DNA of 64,000 nucleotides from Streptococcus oricebi (lineage in GTDB: Bacteria; Bacillota; Bacilli; Lactobacillales; Streptococcaceae), in contig NZ_PRDG01000003.1 in the NCBI RefSeq assembly GCF_017883985.1, forward strand, positions 286,223-350,222, written 5' to 3'. The position numbers and the translations under genes were made by a program. Positions 51,942 to 62,269 of this stretch are shown here, in pieces (position 1 is the first letter of the stretch; each line of letters starts with the position of its first letter). The notes beneath the pieces are model-generated. The model was not told where the DNA came from. It did no database searches and saw only the letters and a list, made by a program, of their open reading frames with translations.

Positions 51942-52801
51942 TGTCCACCTCCATGAAATTCCAAGAGTTTGGCAATCTTAGCTCGCAAGTCTGCCCGTTT
52001 AACAATGGCATCAACAAAGCCATGTTCCAGCAGAAATTCTGCCTTTTGGAAATCATCTGGCAGGGTTTCACGAACGGTAGACTCAATCACCCGCCGACCC
52101 GCAAAACCGATTAGAGTTTGAGGTTCAGCTAGGATAATATCCCCTTCCATGGCAAAGGAGGCTGTCACACCACCGGTAGTTGGGTCTGTCAAAATAGTCA
52201 GATAAAAGAGGCCCGCCTTGGAATGGCGTTGGACAGCAGCCGAAATCTTAGCCATCTGCATCAGACTGATGATTCCCTCCTGCATCCGGGCCCCTCCAGA
52301 GGCTGTAAAGAGCACCACTGGTAGCTTTTTCTCCGTCGCATACTCAAAGAGTTGGGTAATTTTCTCACCGACAACCCCTCCCATAGAGGCCATGATAAAG
52401 TTGGAGTCCATAATCCCCAGAGCTGTCTTATGGCCGGCAATTTGAGCCAGACCAGTCATTACTGCCTCATCTAAGCCAGTCTTTTCCCGAACCTGGGCCA
52501 GCTTTTCCTTGTACTTAGGAAAGGCTAGCGGGTCTGTCGTTTCATGACCAGTGAAGAGCTCCTCAAAGGTTCCCTCATCAATAGTAATTGCTAGGCGATC
52601 CTGGGCTGAAATCCGAAAATTATAACTACAATAGGGGCAGGTTTGGTTGGAGCCCAAATCCTTTTGATAAATTGTATGCTTACAAGCTGGACATTTGGCA
52701 AATAGCTCGTCTGGCACCTCAGGCTTTGCTTGAGGCTTCTCCCGACTCGACCCATTTGGATTGATACGGATATATTTATCCTTTTTTGAAAACAAAGCCA
52801 T
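51938..52801 (-). CDS. accD: Acetyl-CoA carboxylase carboxyltransferase beta
   Basis: 287 residues. The N-terminal zinc ribbon is CPACK...CPYCS. The carboxyltransferase core has [18 protein letters not shown] and GGVTASFA. Partner of AccA. It starts 33 nt after accC with a clear AGGAG. Confidence 0.97.
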   Translation of the reverse strand: MALFSKKDKYIRINPNGSSREKPQAKPEVPDELFAKCPACKHTIYQKDLGSNQTCPYCSYNFRISAQDRLAITIDEGTFEELFTGHETTDPLAFPKYKEKLAQVREKTGLDEAVMTGLAQIAGHKTALGIMDSNFIMASMGGVVGEKITQLFEYATEKKLPVVLFTASGGARMQEGIISLMQMAKISAAVQRHSKAGLFYLTILTDPTTGGVTASFAMEGDIILAEPQTLIGFAGRRVIESTVRETLPDDFQKAEFLLEHGFVDAIVKRADLRAKIAKLLEFHGGGQ

Positions 52802-52834
52802 TACTTATACTTACTCCTTTATCAGCTAGAAGGC

Positions 52835-54217
52835 CTAGCCTTCTTTTTCTTGCATCTTTTCCTGGTAGGCAGGAAGAAATTTTTCCATCAAAAAGGCGGT
52901 ATCGTAATCTCCCGCAATCACGTTGGCGTCAGAAATCAGATCTAATTGGAAGCCACTATTGGTCACTAAGCCATCAATTTCCAATTCATAGAGGGCCCGT
53001 TGCATCTTCATCAGAGCATCAAAGCGATTTTCTCCATGAACGATAATCTTGGCAATCATACTATCATAGTAAGGGGGAATGGTATAGCCAGGGTAGACGG
53101 CTGAGTCCACCCGCAGACCGACTCCTCCACTAGGTAGGTAAAGATTGGAAATTTTTCCTGGGCTAGGGGCGAAATTAAAGGCTGGATTTTCAGCATTGAT
53201 TCGACATTCAATAGCATGGCCTGAGATGCTGACATCCGCTTGTTGGAGGGATAATTTTTCACCCGCAGCAATCTTAATTTGCTCCTTGACAATATCCACT
53301 CCAGTAACAAATTCTGTAACCGGATGTTCTACCTGGACCCGGGTGTTCATTTCCATAAAGTAGAACTCCCCCTTGGCTTCATCCAGTAGGAACTCGATGG
53401 TCCCGGCATTTTCATAGGACACAGACTCGGCGGCCCGAACAGCGGCTTCGCCGATTTCCTGGCGGAGTGTTTTTCCAATCGCTACCGATGGGCTCTCCTC
53501 TAAAACCTTTTGATTGTTTCTTTGAAGAGAGCAGTCCCTTTCGCCTAGGTGGATGACCTGACCATACTGGTCCGCTAAAATTTGGACTTCAATATGGCGG
53601 GCAGGGTAAATAACCCTTTCCATATACATGGCACCATTACCAAAGGCCGCCTTGGCCTCGCTAGAGGCAGACTCAAAGGCTGCTTTTAGATCCTCTGCCC
53701 GCTCAACCTTACGGATTCCCTTACCACCACCACCAGCAGAGGCCTTAAGCATGACAGGATAGCCAATCTTTTGGGCCACCTCTAGGGCTTCTTCCGATGT
53801 ATGAACTTCCCCGTCAGAGCCTGGGATAACCGGTACTTGCGCCTTAATCATCTGCGCTCTGGCGTTGATTTTATCCCCCATCAGGTCCATTACCGCACCA
53901 GACGGGCCAATAAACTTAATTCCTACTTCTTCACACATGGTGGCAAACTTGGAATTTTCACTTAAGAAACCAAAACCAGGGTGGATGGCTTCAGCCTCTG
54001 TCAAGACTGCCGCAGACAAGACCGCATTCATATTGAGATAAGAGTCGGTTGACTTGGCTGGCCCGATACAGATGGCCTCATCAGCCAGGAGAGTATGGAG
54101 GGCTTCCTTATCTGCAGTCGAATAGACTGCCACGGTTGCAATACCGAGCTCTCTAGCTGCTCGAATAATCCGGACCGCAATTTCCCCACGGTTGGCAATT
54201 AAAATTTTACGAAACAT
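52835..54217 (-). CDS. accC: Biotin carboxylase
   Basis: 460 residues of an ATP-grasp enzyme that carboxylates biotin on AccB. Motifs are MFRKILIANRGEIAVRI, KASAGGGGKGIR, MEMNTRVQVEHPVTE and the C-terminal lid. The length is about five residues above usual. It follows fabZ by 17 nt. Confidence 0.97.
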   Translation of the reverse strand: MFRKILIANRGEIAVRIIRAARELGIATVAVYSTADKEALHTLLADEAICIGPAKSTDSYLNMNAVLSAAVLTEAEAIHPGFGFLSENSKFATMCEEVGIKFIGPSGAVMDLMGDKINARAQMIKAQVPVIPGSDGEVHTSEEALEVAQKIGYPVMLKASAGGGGKGIRKVERAEDLKAAFESASSEAKAAFGNGAMYMERVIYPARHIEVQILADQYGQVIHLGERDCSLQRNNQKVLEESPSVAIGKTLRQEIGEAAVRAAESVSYENAGTIEFLLDEAKGEFYFMEMNTRVQVEHPVTEFVTGVDIVKEQIKIAAGEKLSLQQADVSISGHAIECRINAENPAFNFAPSPGKISNLYLPSGGVGLRVDSAVYPGYTIPPYYDSMIAKIIVHGENRFDALMKMQRALYELEIDGLVTNSGFQLDLISDANVIAGDYDTAFLMEKFLPAYQEKMQEKEG

Positions 54218-54234
54218 GGTGAAAGTTCCTCTTT

Positions 54235-54657
54235 CTATTGACCAAGGGCAAAGGTGAGGGTTCCACTTGCAGCAAGCTTACCATCCACTTCTGCCTTGGC
54301 TTCTACCACAGCAATCGTTCCCCGACGTTTGATAAATTTCGCTGTCATTATCAACTGGTCTCCAGGAACAACCTGCTTTTTAAACTTAACCTTGTCCATT
54401 CCCGCATAAAAGACGAGTTTGCCCTTGTTTTCTTCCTTGGACAATTCCAGGACCCCTGCTGTCTGCGCTAGAGCCTCCATAATCAAGACACCAGGCATCA
54501 CAGGATATTCCGGAAAGTGCCCATTAAAGAAGGGTTCATTGACCGTTACATTTTTTAGGGCTACGATTTCGTCGTCCTTTAATTCTAAAACGCGGTCCAC
54601 CAAAAGCATAGGATAGCGGTGGGGCAGGGCTTCTTTTATCGCAGTAATATCAATCAT
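54235..54657 (-). CDS. fabZ: 3-hydroxyacyl-ACP dehydratase FabZ
   Basis: 140-residue hot-dog enzyme that dehydrates 3-hydroxyacyl-ACP. Active-site His is in [14 protein letters not shown] and Glu in [10 protein letters not shown]. It overlaps accB by 4 nt. In streptococci the separate isomerase FabM, not FabA, makes unsaturated chains from its product. Confidence 0.96.
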   Translation of the reverse strand: MIDITAIKEALPHRYPMLLVDRVLELKDDEIVALKNVTVNEPFFNGHFPEYPVMPGVLIMEALAQTAGVLELSKEENKGKLVFYAGMDKVKFKKQVVPGDQLIMTAKFIKRRGTIAVVEAKAEVDGKLAASGTLTFALGQ

Positions 54658-55151
54658 TTAATTCTTACCAGACCTTTCCCAAACTCGACCATTTCTTCGT
54701 TTTCAACTAGAATTTCGGTCACCAAACCATCTTTAGGGGCAGGGACCTCATTCATTACCTTCATGGCTTCAATGATCATCAGGGTTTGGCCCTTCTTGAC
54801 CTGATCGCCTACTTGGACAAAGGCTGGCTTGTCTGGTCCAGCCGCTAGATAGGCTACACCGACCAAAGGACTTTCCACAATTTCACCCTCAGCAGCCTGG
54901 GTTGGCGCTGGCGCTGCCATCTCTTCAACAGGAGCTGGGCTAGGTGCTGCAAGTGGGCCAGAAGCCAAAGCTGTTTCTGCTGCCACTGGAGCAGGTGCTG
55001 GACTGGCAGCTGCAACAGGATGACTAGCAAGCGAAGGAGCAGCCTCATTTTTACTAAAGCTTAATTCATCGCTTTGATTTTTATAGGAAAATTCTCGGAG
55101 ACTTGATTGGTCAAACTGGGCCATCAAATCTTTAATTTCATGGATATTCAT
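54654..55151 (-). CDS. accB: Biotin carboxyl carrier protein
   Basis: 165 residues. An Ala/Pro-rich linker (about 40-85) precedes the biotinyl domain with biotin-Lys in [13 protein letters not shown]; the last Met of the classical AMKM is Val, as in other streptococci. It begins directly after the fabF stop. Confidence 0.96.
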   Translation of the reverse strand: MNIHEIKDLMAQFDQSSLREFSYKNQSDELSFSKNEAAPSLASHPVAAASPAPAPVAAETALASGPLAAPSPAPVEEMAAPAPTQAAEGEIVESPLVGVAYLAAGPDKPAFVQVGDQVKKGQTLMIIEAMKVMNEVPAPKDGLVTEILVENEEMVEFGKGLVRIK

Positions 55152-56384
55152 CTAGTCCTCCCAACGTTTAAAGGCAACAACGGCATTGTGGCCACCAAAA
55201 CCAAAGGTATTGGAAATAGCATAAGGAATTTCTTGCTCCTTACCTTGACCATAAATGACATTGGCCTCGATATAATCAGATAGTTCGCTAGTTCCAGCAG
55301 TCATCGGTACATAGCTATGACGCATAGCCTCGATAGAAGCAATCGCTTCAACTGCACCCGCCGCTCCCAGCAAGTGTCCTGTAAAGGACTTGGTTGAAGA
55401 AACCGGCACATCCTTACCTAGAACGGTAACAATAGAGGCGCTTTCTCCCTTTTCATTGGCTGGGGTGGAAGTTCCATGAGCATTGACATAAGCCACTTGA
55501 CTCGGCTCAATTTCTGCCTCTTCCAGGGCCAATTTCATGGCCTTGATGGCACCCAGGCCTTCTGGATGAGGAGAGGTCATGTGGTAGGCATCACAGGTAT
55601 TTCCATAGCCGACAATCTCAGCCAAGATTGTCGCCCCACGTTTTTCAGCATGTTCCAGACTTTCCAAGACCAACATCCCTGCACCTTCACCCATGATAAA
55701 GCCATTGCGGTCCTTATCGAAAGGAATCGAAGAACGGGCAGGATCTTCTGTCGTTGAAAGAGCTGTAAGAGCTTGGAAACCAGCGATGGCAAATGGAGTG
55801 ATAGAAGCCTCTGCTCCCCCTACCAACATGATGTCTTGGAAACCATATTTAATCGAACGGAAGGCATCACCGATTGCATCATTTGAAGAAGCACAGGCTG
55901 TATTGATAGACTTACATACACCATTAGCTCCTAGACGCATAGCAACATTTCCAGCCGCCATATTTGGCAGGGCCTTAGGAAGAGTCATCGGTTTGACCCG
56001 TTTTGGCCCCTTGTCATGCAAGCGCACGATCTGGTCCTCAATTTCCTTGATTCCCCCGATACCAGAAGCAACGATGACTCCCAGACGGTCCTTGTCCAGA
56101 CTATCCAAGTCCAATTTAGCATGTTCCACAGCTTCTAAGGAAGCATAGAGGGCATAAAGCGAGTAGTTATCAAAACGATTGGTATCTTTTTTAATAAAGT
56201 ATTTATCAAAAGGAAAATCATTGATTTCTGCCGCATTGTGAACACTGTATTCACTAGCATCAAACTTGCTGATGGGACCAATCCCAATTTTACCTTCAAC
56301 CAAGCTCTGCCAAAACTCCTCTGGGGTGTTTCCGATAGGTGAAGTGAGACCATATCCTGTCACAACAACTCGATTTAATTTCAT
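55152..56384 (-). CDS. fabF: 3-oxoacyl-ACP synthase II
   Basis: A 410-residue elongating condensing enzyme. Catalytic Cys is in NTACASSNDAIG, His residues are in NAHGTSTPAN and TGHLLGAAGAVEA, and Lys in the SSTKS stretch. It lies between fabG and accB, with 18 nt to fabG. Confidence 0.97.
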   Translation of the reverse strand: MKLNRVVVTGYGLTSPIGNTPEEFWQSLVEGKIGIGPISKFDASEYSVHNAAEINDFPFDKYFIKKDTNRFDNYSLYALYASLEAVEHAKLDLDSLDKDRLGVIVASGIGGIKEIEDQIVRLHDKGPKRVKPMTLPKALPNMAAGNVAMRLGANGVCKSINTACASSNDAIGDAFRSIKYGFQDIMLVGGAEASITPFAIAGFQALTALSTTEDPARSSIPFDKDRNGFIMGEGAGMLVLESLEHAEKRGATILAEIVGYGNTCDAYHMTSPHPEGLGAIKAMKLALEEAEIEPSQVAYVNAHGTSTPANEKGESASIVTVLGKDVPVSSTKSFTGHLLGAAGAVEAIASIEAMRHSYVPMTAGTSELSDYIEANVIYGQGKEQEIPYAISNTFGFGGHNAVVAFKRWED

Positions 56385-56402
56385 ACTGAACTCCTTTAAT
56401 GA

Positions 56403-57137
56403 TTACTGCATAGTAAGGCCACCGTCAATGGCAATGACTTGACCAGTTAGATATTCTTGACTTGCTAAAAAGAGGGCAACATCCGCTACTTCTTGGGTGT
56501 TACCAAAGCGCTTCATCGGGATTTGAGCCAGGGAGGCTTCCTTGATTTTTTCAGGTAGGCCTTCCGTCATATCCGACTCGATAAAGCCTGGGGCAATCAC
56601 ATTGACCCGGACATTTCGAGCCGCCACTTCACGCGCAACTGATTTTGAAAAACCAATCAAGCCGGCCTTGGAAGCCGCATAGTTGGCCTGGCCAATATTT
56701 CCGGTCAAGCCGACCACACTGGATAGATTAATAATCGCTCCAGCCCGCGCCTTGGTCATCGGTTTTAAGACCGCCTGAGTCATATTAAAGGCTCCGGTCA
56801 AATTGATTTTCAAGACCTGCTCAAAGTCAGCTTCTGTCAGCTTGAGCATGAGCTTGTCTCGAGTAATTCCAGCATTATTAACCAGAATATCTACCGAACC
56901 TAGACTAGTAACCGCCTCTTGGACCATCCGCTTGGCATCTTGGCTATCTGAAACATCTCCTGAAATCGCCACTACCTTAACTCCATAAGAAGAAAATGTA
57001 GCTAGCAAGTCCTCAGAAATCGAACCCCGACCATTCAGGACAATATTGGCCCCACAACTAGCAAACTTATGAGCAATTGCTAGGCCAATCCCTCTAGTAG
57101 AGCCTGTAATAAAAACATTTTTATTCTTAAGTTCCAT
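56403..57137 (-). CDS. fabG: 3-oxoacyl-ACP reductase
   Basis: 244-residue short-chain dehydrogenase using NADPH. Cofactor motif GSTRGIGLAIA, NNAG at NAGITRD, catalytic Ser-Tyr-Lys in LSSVVG and YAASKAG. It follows fabD by 9 nt. Confidence 0.97.
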   Translation of the reverse strand: MELKNKNVFITGSTRGIGLAIAHKFASCGANIVLNGRGSISEDLLATFSSYGVKVVAISGDVSDSQDAKRMVQEAVTSLGSVDILVNNAGITRDKLMLKLTEADFEQVLKINLTGAFNMTQAVLKPMTKARAGAIINLSSVVGLTGNIGQANYAASKAGLIGFSKSVAREVAARNVRVNVIAPGFIESDMTEGLPEKIKEASLAQIPMKRFGNTQEVADVALFLASQEYLTGQVIAIDGGLTMQ

Positions 57138-57146
57138 GAATTTTCC

Positions 57147-58067
57147 TCATTTTTCCAAAAGGGCTGTCAAGCTCTCTACACTATCGACCTGGTTCAGACT
57201 AGCTGTCTTAGCAAGTTTCTTTAAAAATCCTGTCAAGACGCTACCCGGACCAATCTCGATAAAGCGCTCTACTCTAGCCTCCTGCATCAGGGCAATACTC
57301 TCATAAAAACGAACGGGTTCCATAACCTGACGAGTTAAGAGATTTTTAATTTCCTCTTTTTTCATGATTTTAGCCTCGGTATTGCCTACCAAGGGAATCT
57401 CAAAATCAGAAAATTCAACTTCAGCCAGAGCAATAGCTAATTTTTGACTAGCTGGTTTTAAAAGAGCTGTATGGAAAGGACCTGATACCTTGAGGGGAAT
57501 CAGACGCTTGACACCTGCTTCTTTAAGAGCCGCCACTGCCCGATCAACAGCTGGCGCCTCTCCCCCAATCACAATCTGGCTGGGAGTATTATAATTGGCT
57601 GGTGTAACCACCCCGTAGCTAGAGGAAGCTTGACAAATCTCCTCAATCAGGGCCACATCTGCATTCAAAACAGCAACCATCTTACCTGACCCAGCTGGCG
57701 CCGCCTCTTCCATATAGGCTCCACGTTTAGCCACCAAGGCAAGAGCAGCTTTAAAATCAAGGGCACCTGCCGCTACCAGGGCTGAATACTCTCCCAGAGA
57801 AAGCCCCGCCACTATATCGGGCTTGATACCTGCCTGGTCCAACAAACGGTAAATAGCGATTGAGGTCGTCAAAATAGCTGGTTGGGTATAGCGGGTCTGA
57901 TTGAGCTTGTCCTCGTCCTCATCGATCAAGGAGCGAACATCATAGCCCAAGATTTGACTGGCTTCTTGAAAGGTTTCCCTGACCAGTTCATACTGGTCAT
58001 AGAGATCCCGCACCATACCTAGATATTGAGCCCCTTGCCCAGCAAATAAAAAGGCTGTCTTAGTCAT
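57147..58067 (-). CDS. fabD: Malonyl-CoA:ACP transacylase
   Basis: 306 residues. Nucleophile Ser is in GLSLGEYSAL, with the FAGQGAQ opening and His in SGPFHTALL. It loads malonyl groups onto ACP. Overlaps the fabK stop by 8 nt. Confidence 0.97.
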   Translation of the reverse strand: MTKTAFLFAGQGAQYLGMVRDLYDQYELVRETFQEASQILGYDVRSLIDEDEDKLNQTRYTQPAILTTSIAIYRLLDQAGIKPDIVAGLSLGEYSALVAAGALDFKAALALVAKRGAYMEEAAPAGSGKMVAVLNADVALIEEICQASSSYGVVTPANYNTPSQIVIGGEAPAVDRAVAALKEAGVKRLIPLKVSGPFHTALLKPASQKLAIALAEVEFSDFEIPLVGNTEAKIMKKEEIKNLLTRQVMEPVRFYESIALMQEARVERFIEIGPGSVLTGFLKKLAKTASLNQVDSVESLTALLEK

Positions 58068-59034
58068 GTCTCTTTACTCCTGCCCAACGGCTTGCTTCCT
58101 TTTGGATAACCTCTGCGGCTCCATAGTAAATGTCCTTGAGGATTTCCTCACAAGTTTCTTCCTTAGAAATCAAACCAGCAATCTGACCAGACATAACTGA
58201 TCCGTTTTCAACATCACCGCGGACAACGGCATTCGCCAAAGCCCCAGCTCCTAGATTTTCAAAAACGCTCAAGTCTGGCTCAGCCTGTTTGAAGGCCTCT
58301 TTTTCAGCCTTTTCAAAGTCTCTTGTCAATTTATTTCGCAAGGCCCGAACAGCATGACCAAAATGTTGAGCAGAGATAGTCGTATCGATATCCCTAGCCT
58401 TCAAAATCATATCCTTATAGTTTTGGTGGGCATTGGACTCCTTGGCTACAACAAAGCGAGTTCCGACCTGCACAGCCTCTGCACCCAGCATAAAGCCAGC
58501 AGCAGCACCATGACCATCAGCAATCCCTCCTGCCGCAATAACTGGAATATTGACCGCTTCTACAACCTGACGTACCAAAGACATGGTCGTCAGTTTACCG
58601 ATATGACCACCTGCTTCCATTCCTTCTGCGATGACAGCGTCCGCACCGATTTTTTCCATCCGTTTAGCCAGGGCCACACTTGGAACAACCGGAATGACTG
58701 TAATCCCCGCCTCATGGAAACGAGACATATATTTACTAGGATTTCCAGCACCAGTCGTCACCACCTTGACCCCTTCTTCAATCACCAAATCAACAATATC
58801 TTCGGCAAAAGGAGAAAGAAGCATAATATTGACACCAAAAGGTCTATCTGTCAGAGCCTTAATCTTATCAATATTGGCCTTGACTACCTCCTTGGGAGCA
58901 TTTCCGCCACCGATAATTCCCAGACCACCAGCCTTGGATACGGCACCAGCCAGGTCACCATCAGCAACCCAGGCCATTCCCCCTTGGAAAATTGGATAAT
59001 CAATATTTAATAGTTCTGTGATACGTGTTTGCAT
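58060..59034 (-). CDS. fabK: Enoyl-ACP reductase II (FMN-dependent)
   Basis: 324 residues; the flavin reductase used in place of FabI by streptococci, and naturally triclosan-resistant. It has the NPD/2-nitropropane dioxygenase fold: FQGGMAWVADGDLAGAVS, AEGMEAGGHIG, VIAAGGIADGHG and MLGAEAVQVGTRF. It heads the fabK-D-G-F-accB-fabZ-accC-D-A block behind its own FabT-box region. AAGGAAGGT precedes the ATG. Confidence 0.97.
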   Translation of the reverse strand: MQTRITELLNIDYPIFQGGMAWVADGDLAGAVSKAGGLGIIGGGNAPKEVVKANIDKIKALTDRPFGVNIMLLSPFAEDIVDLVIEEGVKVVTTGAGNPSKYMSRFHEAGITVIPVVPSVALAKRMEKIGADAVIAEGMEAGGHIGKLTTMSLVRQVVEAVNIPVIAAGGIADGHGAAAGFMLGAEAVQVGTRFVVAKESNAHQNYKDMILKARDIDTTISAQHFGHAVRALRNKLTRDFEKAEKEAFKQAEPDLSVFENLGAGALANAVVRGDVENGSVMSGQIAGLISKEETCEEILKDIYYGAAEVIQKEASRWAGVKRHD

Positions 59035-59225
59035 ATTACCTTCCTTTAATAAGCTCCTTAAGAAAGGCAGAGCAAGAGAAAATCGACCATTCTAGAGCCA
59101 TTTTCACTCGCTTAAAAGCCTTCTAGAGCATCCTTAATTTCATAAGATACGAGGACCTTGGGAAATAAATTCTACTAGTCTTTATTTTCTTAAGAAGCCC
59201 AAGCTCAATACTTCTTGCTTAAGTA

Positions 59226-59254
59226 ATAATATGATTAACAAGCTATTATTACAA
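59226..59254 (-). promoter_or_regulatory. Putative fabK promoter
   Basis: Minus strand TTGTAA, 17-nt spacer, TATTAT. Start near 59219, leader about 185 nt. In 59035-59407 I also see GTATCTTAT at 59151-59143, resembling the leader-element right arm, and the FabT palindrome below; no gene. Confidence 0.5.
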
Positions 59255-59271
59255 GCATGGACTTATCCCCT

Positions 59272-59292
59272 ATAGTTTGACAGTCAAACTAT
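59272..59292. promoter_or_regulatory. FabT box of the fabK operon
   Basis: ATAGTTTGAC, one base, GTCAAACTAT: a perfect 21-bp palindrome of the FabT type. It lies about 20 bp upstream of the -35 proposed for fabK. Confidence 0.8.
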
Positions 59293-59407
59293 TACCTAAA
59301 CAAGAGGGAGTGGAAAAATCTTGTAAAACAAGTCGCTTCTCCCACCCCGACCAGTCAGCCTATTTCAAAAGAGGGCGAGAAGTTCTTTCTCAGCCCCATA
59401 AGCCTGT

Positions 59408-59632
59408 TTATTTTGTTTTTTCTTCAACATAGGCAACCAAGTCACCTACAGTGTTCAATCCTTCTTCAGTTTCGATTTGAATATCAAATTCATCTTCGAT
59501 TTCTGAGATAACTTGGAACAAGTCCAATGAATCTGCTTCAAGATCATCAAAAGTTGATTCAAGTGTCACTTCTGAAGGTTCTTTACCAAGTTCCTCAACG
59601 ATAATTTCTTGTACTTTTTCAAATACTGCCAT
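59408..59632 (-). CDS. acpP: Acyl carrier protein
   Basis: 74-residue, very acidic carrier. The phosphopantetheine Ser is in [11 protein letters not shown]. It is cotranscribed after fabH (56 nt gap, AAAGGAG ribosome site). It carries the growing chain for all enzymes in this region. Confidence 0.95.
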   Translation of the reverse strand: MAVFEKVQEIIVEELGKEPSEVTLESTFDDLEADSLDLFQVISEIEDEFDIQIETEEGLNTVGDLVAYVEEKTK

Positions 59633-59688
59633 GATAGACTCCTTTTAAAATAAAAATTTTTAATAATGTGACTAGTCACATCGATTAA

Positions 59689-60663
59689 CTAAATTGTAAC
59701 AATAAGTGTCCCCCATGTCAAACCACCACCGAAACCAGATAATAAAATTTTCTGACTTCCGTCCAGCCTGATAAGGTTTCGCTCAACACACTCCGAGAGT
59801 AAGATTGGAATACTTGCGGCACTGGTATTGCCGTACTCCATCATATTCGCAGGAAGTTTTTCTCTTTCGACACCAATCTTCTTGGCCATCTTATCCAAAA
59901 TCCGCACATTGGCCTGATGAAGCAGGAGAAAATCCAAATCCTCAACCTCGACCGGGCTCTTGGCAATCGTCTCTTTGATTGATTTGGCCACATCGCGGAT
60001 GGCAAAATCAAAGATTGTCCGCCCGTCCATGGTTAGGCACTTCTGGTCCTCTTCCTTCTCCGAAAAAGGTGAAGATAAGCCCGTCACACCCGACATCAAA
60101 TATTGACCACGACTACCATCTGTTCCTTGCTCCTCAGCTAAGAAATGCTGGGTTGAACTTGCTTCTAGCAAGACCCCCCCGGCCCCATCACCAAAGAGAA
60201 CAGCCGTTCTACGATCGGACCAGTCAACAACCTTGGATAAGGTCTCACTACCAATGATTAAGCCCTTCTGGTAACGGCCAGAAGCAATCAACTTTTCTCC
60301 CGTTGAAAGGGCGAAAATAAAGCCACTGCAAGCCGCAGTCAAATCAAAGGCAAAGGCCTTCTTGGCCCCAATTTTGGCCTGAACAGCCGCAGCCGTTGAA
60401 GGCATCATCGAATCCGGTGTCACCGTAGCCACAATGATAAAGTCGATTTGGTCAGCGCTTAGATTTGCCTTAATCAACAGGGACTCGGCAACCCGACTCG
60501 CTAAATCGCTGGTCGATTCAGTCTGAGAAATATGACGATTCTTAATTCCTGTCCGACTTGAAATCCACTCGTCACTCGTTTCCATCAACTGGGCCAAATC
60601 ATCATTGGTAACCCTTTGCTGGGGAGCGTAGTGAGCAACCTGACTAATCTTTGCATAATTCAT
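59689..60663 (-). CDS. fabH: 3-oxoacyl-ACP synthase III
   Basis: 324 residues; starts chains from acetyl-CoA and malonyl-ACP. Catalytic Cys is in [12 protein letters not shown], His in [10 protein letters not shown], Asn in [10 protein letters not shown]. Its start overlaps the fabT stop as TAATG, so fabT-fabH-acpP form one unit. Confidence 0.97.
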   Translation of the reverse strand: MNYAKISQVAHYAPQQRVTNDDLAQLMETSDEWISSRTGIKNRHISQTESTSDLASRVAESLLIKANLSADQIDFIIVATVTPDSMMPSTAAAVQAKIGAKKAFAFDLTAACSGFIFALSTGEKLIASGRYQKGLIIGSETLSKVVDWSDRRTAVLFGDGAGGVLLEASSTQHFLAEEQGTDGSRGQYLMSGVTGLSSPFSEKEEDQKCLTMDGRTIFDFAIRDVAKSIKETIAKSPVEVEDLDFLLLHQANVRILDKMAKKIGVEREKLPANMMEYGNTSAASIPILLSECVERNLIRLDGSQKILLSGFGGGLTWGTLIVTI

Positions 60664-61097
60664 TATTTCAAGTCCTCTAAAAATTTATAAAGATTTTTCA
60701 GTCCCTTTTTCATGACCTTGATTTCATCCGGGCTCATTCCAGCAATGATTTTATCAACCATGGCATGGTGGAAGCGCCGATGCAACCGGTACAAAAGACG
60801 ACCATTTTTTGTCAAGTTCAGATGCACCACACGACGGTCAACTGAGGAACGGCTCCGCTCGATATAGCCCTTTCTTTCCAAGTTGTTCAAGCTAGTCGTC
60901 ACAGTTCCCAAAGTCACCATCAACTCTCTTGAAACATCACTTGGAGTAGCATTAGGCGTCTCACCAATGACATCAATCGTATGCATTTCTTTAATGGAGA
61001 CATCATTGAAGCGGCTACTTCGCAGACTAGATTCTTCAATAACCAATACATTATTAAAAATGGATGTCAAGTAATCATTCACTAATTGGTAATTCAA
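60663..61097 (-). CDS. fabT: FabT, MarR-family repressor of fatty-acid synthesis
   Basis: 144 residues with a MarR winged helix ([35 protein letters not shown]). It represses the fab genes, with long-chain acyl-ACP as corepressor in streptococci. The start is TTG ([10 protein letters not shown]) with AGGGGGG upstream. A FabT box overlaps its own promoter start, so it autoregulates. Confidence 0.95.
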   Translation of the reverse strand: MNYQLVNDYLTSIFNNVLVIEESSLRSSRFNDVSIKEMHTIDVIGETPNATPSDVSRELMVTLGTVTTSLNNLERKGYIERSRSSVDRRVVHLNLTKNGRLLYRLHRRFHHAMVDKIIAGMSPDEIKVMKKGLKNLYKFLEDLK

Positions 61098-61140
61098 AAA
61101 ATCTACCCCCCTTTAAAAAAATAAGTTCAATCATCAAAAC

Positions 61141-61156
61141 ATTTGACTTTCAAAGT
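61141..61156. promoter_or_regulatory. FabT box of the fabT operon
   Basis: Inverted repeat TTTGA-CTT-TCAAA, next to the -10 box and over the predicted start. Confidence 0.75.
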
Positions 61157-61182
61157 ATATCAAATATGAAAGCAAATTGCAA
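61154..61182 (-). promoter_or_regulatory. fabT-fabH-acpP promoter
   Basis: Minus strand TTGCAA, 17-nt spacer, TATACT. Confidence 0.75.
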
Positions 61183-61219
61183 GTTTTTTTCACAAAAAAG
61201 TCACAGCACCGCTAGCTTC

Positions 61220-62011
61220 CTACTTACCTGAAAACTTAGGCCGTCTCTTTTCCGAATAGGCCCGGACCCCTTCCTTAAAGTCCTCTGTAAAGGCCAAGGA
61301 TTTTTGCAATTCTAACTCTAGTTGAGCATAGTCATCCCAGCCTGTAAATAAGCTCTTCCAAATCATCTCTTTTATTGCCCGATAAGAGTTAGCTGAGCCC
61401 CGTTTTAGCTTCTTAATCAACTGCTCACAGGTTTTCTCCAGTTTTTCACTGGGACAAAGCCGGTACAGCAAGCCATATTCCATAGCCTTGTCTGCTGTCA
61501 GGGCCTCACCAGTCAACACCAAATGACTGGCCCTAGTCACCCCAATAGCCCTGGCCAAGAGATAGAGTCCGCCCGCATCAGGTGCCAAACCAACACCCAC
61601 AAAAGCCTGGATAAAGCGAGCCTTTTCTGAAGCGATACAAAAATCCGCCGCCACAGCCATATTGGCAGCAGCGCCAGCTACCGGCCCATCTACACACATA
61701 ATCACCGGCTTAGGCAAGCGTTTCATAGAGAAGGAAATTTTATTCACCAATTCAGCAATTTCAACCAAGGATTGAATATCGTCGGCATCTACAGCACGTT
61801 GCATTTCCGCCAAATCCCCTCCGACAGAAAAAACCTTCCCATTAGCATCAATCAGGACAATGGCAACATTCTCGTCTTTAGCAGCCAAGTCAAGGGCCGC
61901 TAAAATTTCTTGACACATGGGAATATTAAAACCATTAGAGACCTCAGGGCGATTGAGAGTCAGTCTGGCCACACCATCATTAACGCTATATAGAATACCA
62001 TTAAAGTTCAT
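61220..62011 (-). CDS. fabM: trans-2, cis-3-decenoyl-ACP isomerase FabM
   Basis: 263-residue crotonase-fold enzyme that makes the cis double bond for unsaturated fatty acids. Motifs are [24 protein letters not shown] (oxyanion hole) and [17 protein letters not shown] start at ATG 62011 (MNFNGILYS), with GGAGA 5 nt upstream; a longer frame from 62062 is rejected. It is placed upstream of fabT, as in other streptococci, with its own promoter and FabT box. Confidence 0.93.
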   Translation of the reverse strand: MNFNGILYSVNDGVARLTLNRPEVSNGFNIPMCQEILAALDLAAKDENVAIVLIDANGKVFSVGGDLAEMQRAVDADDIQSLVEIAELVNKISFSMKRLPKPVIMCVDGPVAGAAANMAVAADFCIASEKARFIQAFVGVGLAPDAGGLYLLARAIGVTRASHLVLTGEALTADKAMEYGLLYRLCPSEKLEKTCEQLIKKLKRGSANSYRAIKEMIWKSLFTGWDDYAQLELELQKSLAFTEDFKEGVRAYSEKRRPKFSGK

Positions 62012-62078
62012 ATCGTTCTCCATTCCTCTTTTAAAATTCGTTGGATGATAACTTCCAAACAAATCCTTTGATAATAAA

Positions 62079-62107
62079 ATAGTTTGAATATCAAAGAGTC
62101 AAACTAT
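62079..62107. promoter_or_regulatory. FabT box of fabM (nested sites)
   Basis: TTTGA-ATA-TCAAA at 62083-62095 lies inside a wider pair ATAGTTTGA / TCAAACTAT. It covers the predicted start of fabM transcription. Confidence 0.75.
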
Positions 62108-62111
62108 CTAC

Positions 62112-62140
62112 ATTTTAGCATAATTTTATACTTTGTCCAA
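62112..62140 (-). promoter_or_regulatory. fabM promoter
   Basis: Minus strand TTGGAC, 17-nt spacer, TAAAAT. Confidence 0.7.
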
Positions 62141-62209
62141 GTAAAAATGCTAGCTCTCGTCCATTTAGTTAAAAAATAAAAAGAGCAAGCAATTATTAAC
62201 CAGAAAAGA

Positions 62210-62238
62210 CTGACAAAGTCCCGCTTTTTTGCTATAAT
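62210..62238 (+). promoter_or_regulatory. Aspartate kinase promoter
   Basis: CTGACA, 17-nt spacer, TATAAT. The leader to the ATG is about 25 nt, too short for a lysine riboswitch. Confidence 0.7.
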
Positions 62239-62269
62239 CTAAGGAGCTATTGCAAGAATAGGAGAAGAC

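Noticed and set aside
58354..59010. 218-residue open frame antisense to fabK
   Set aside because: Shadow of fabK: His/Ser/Asn-rich composition from complementary codons, no ribosome site, no family resemblance.
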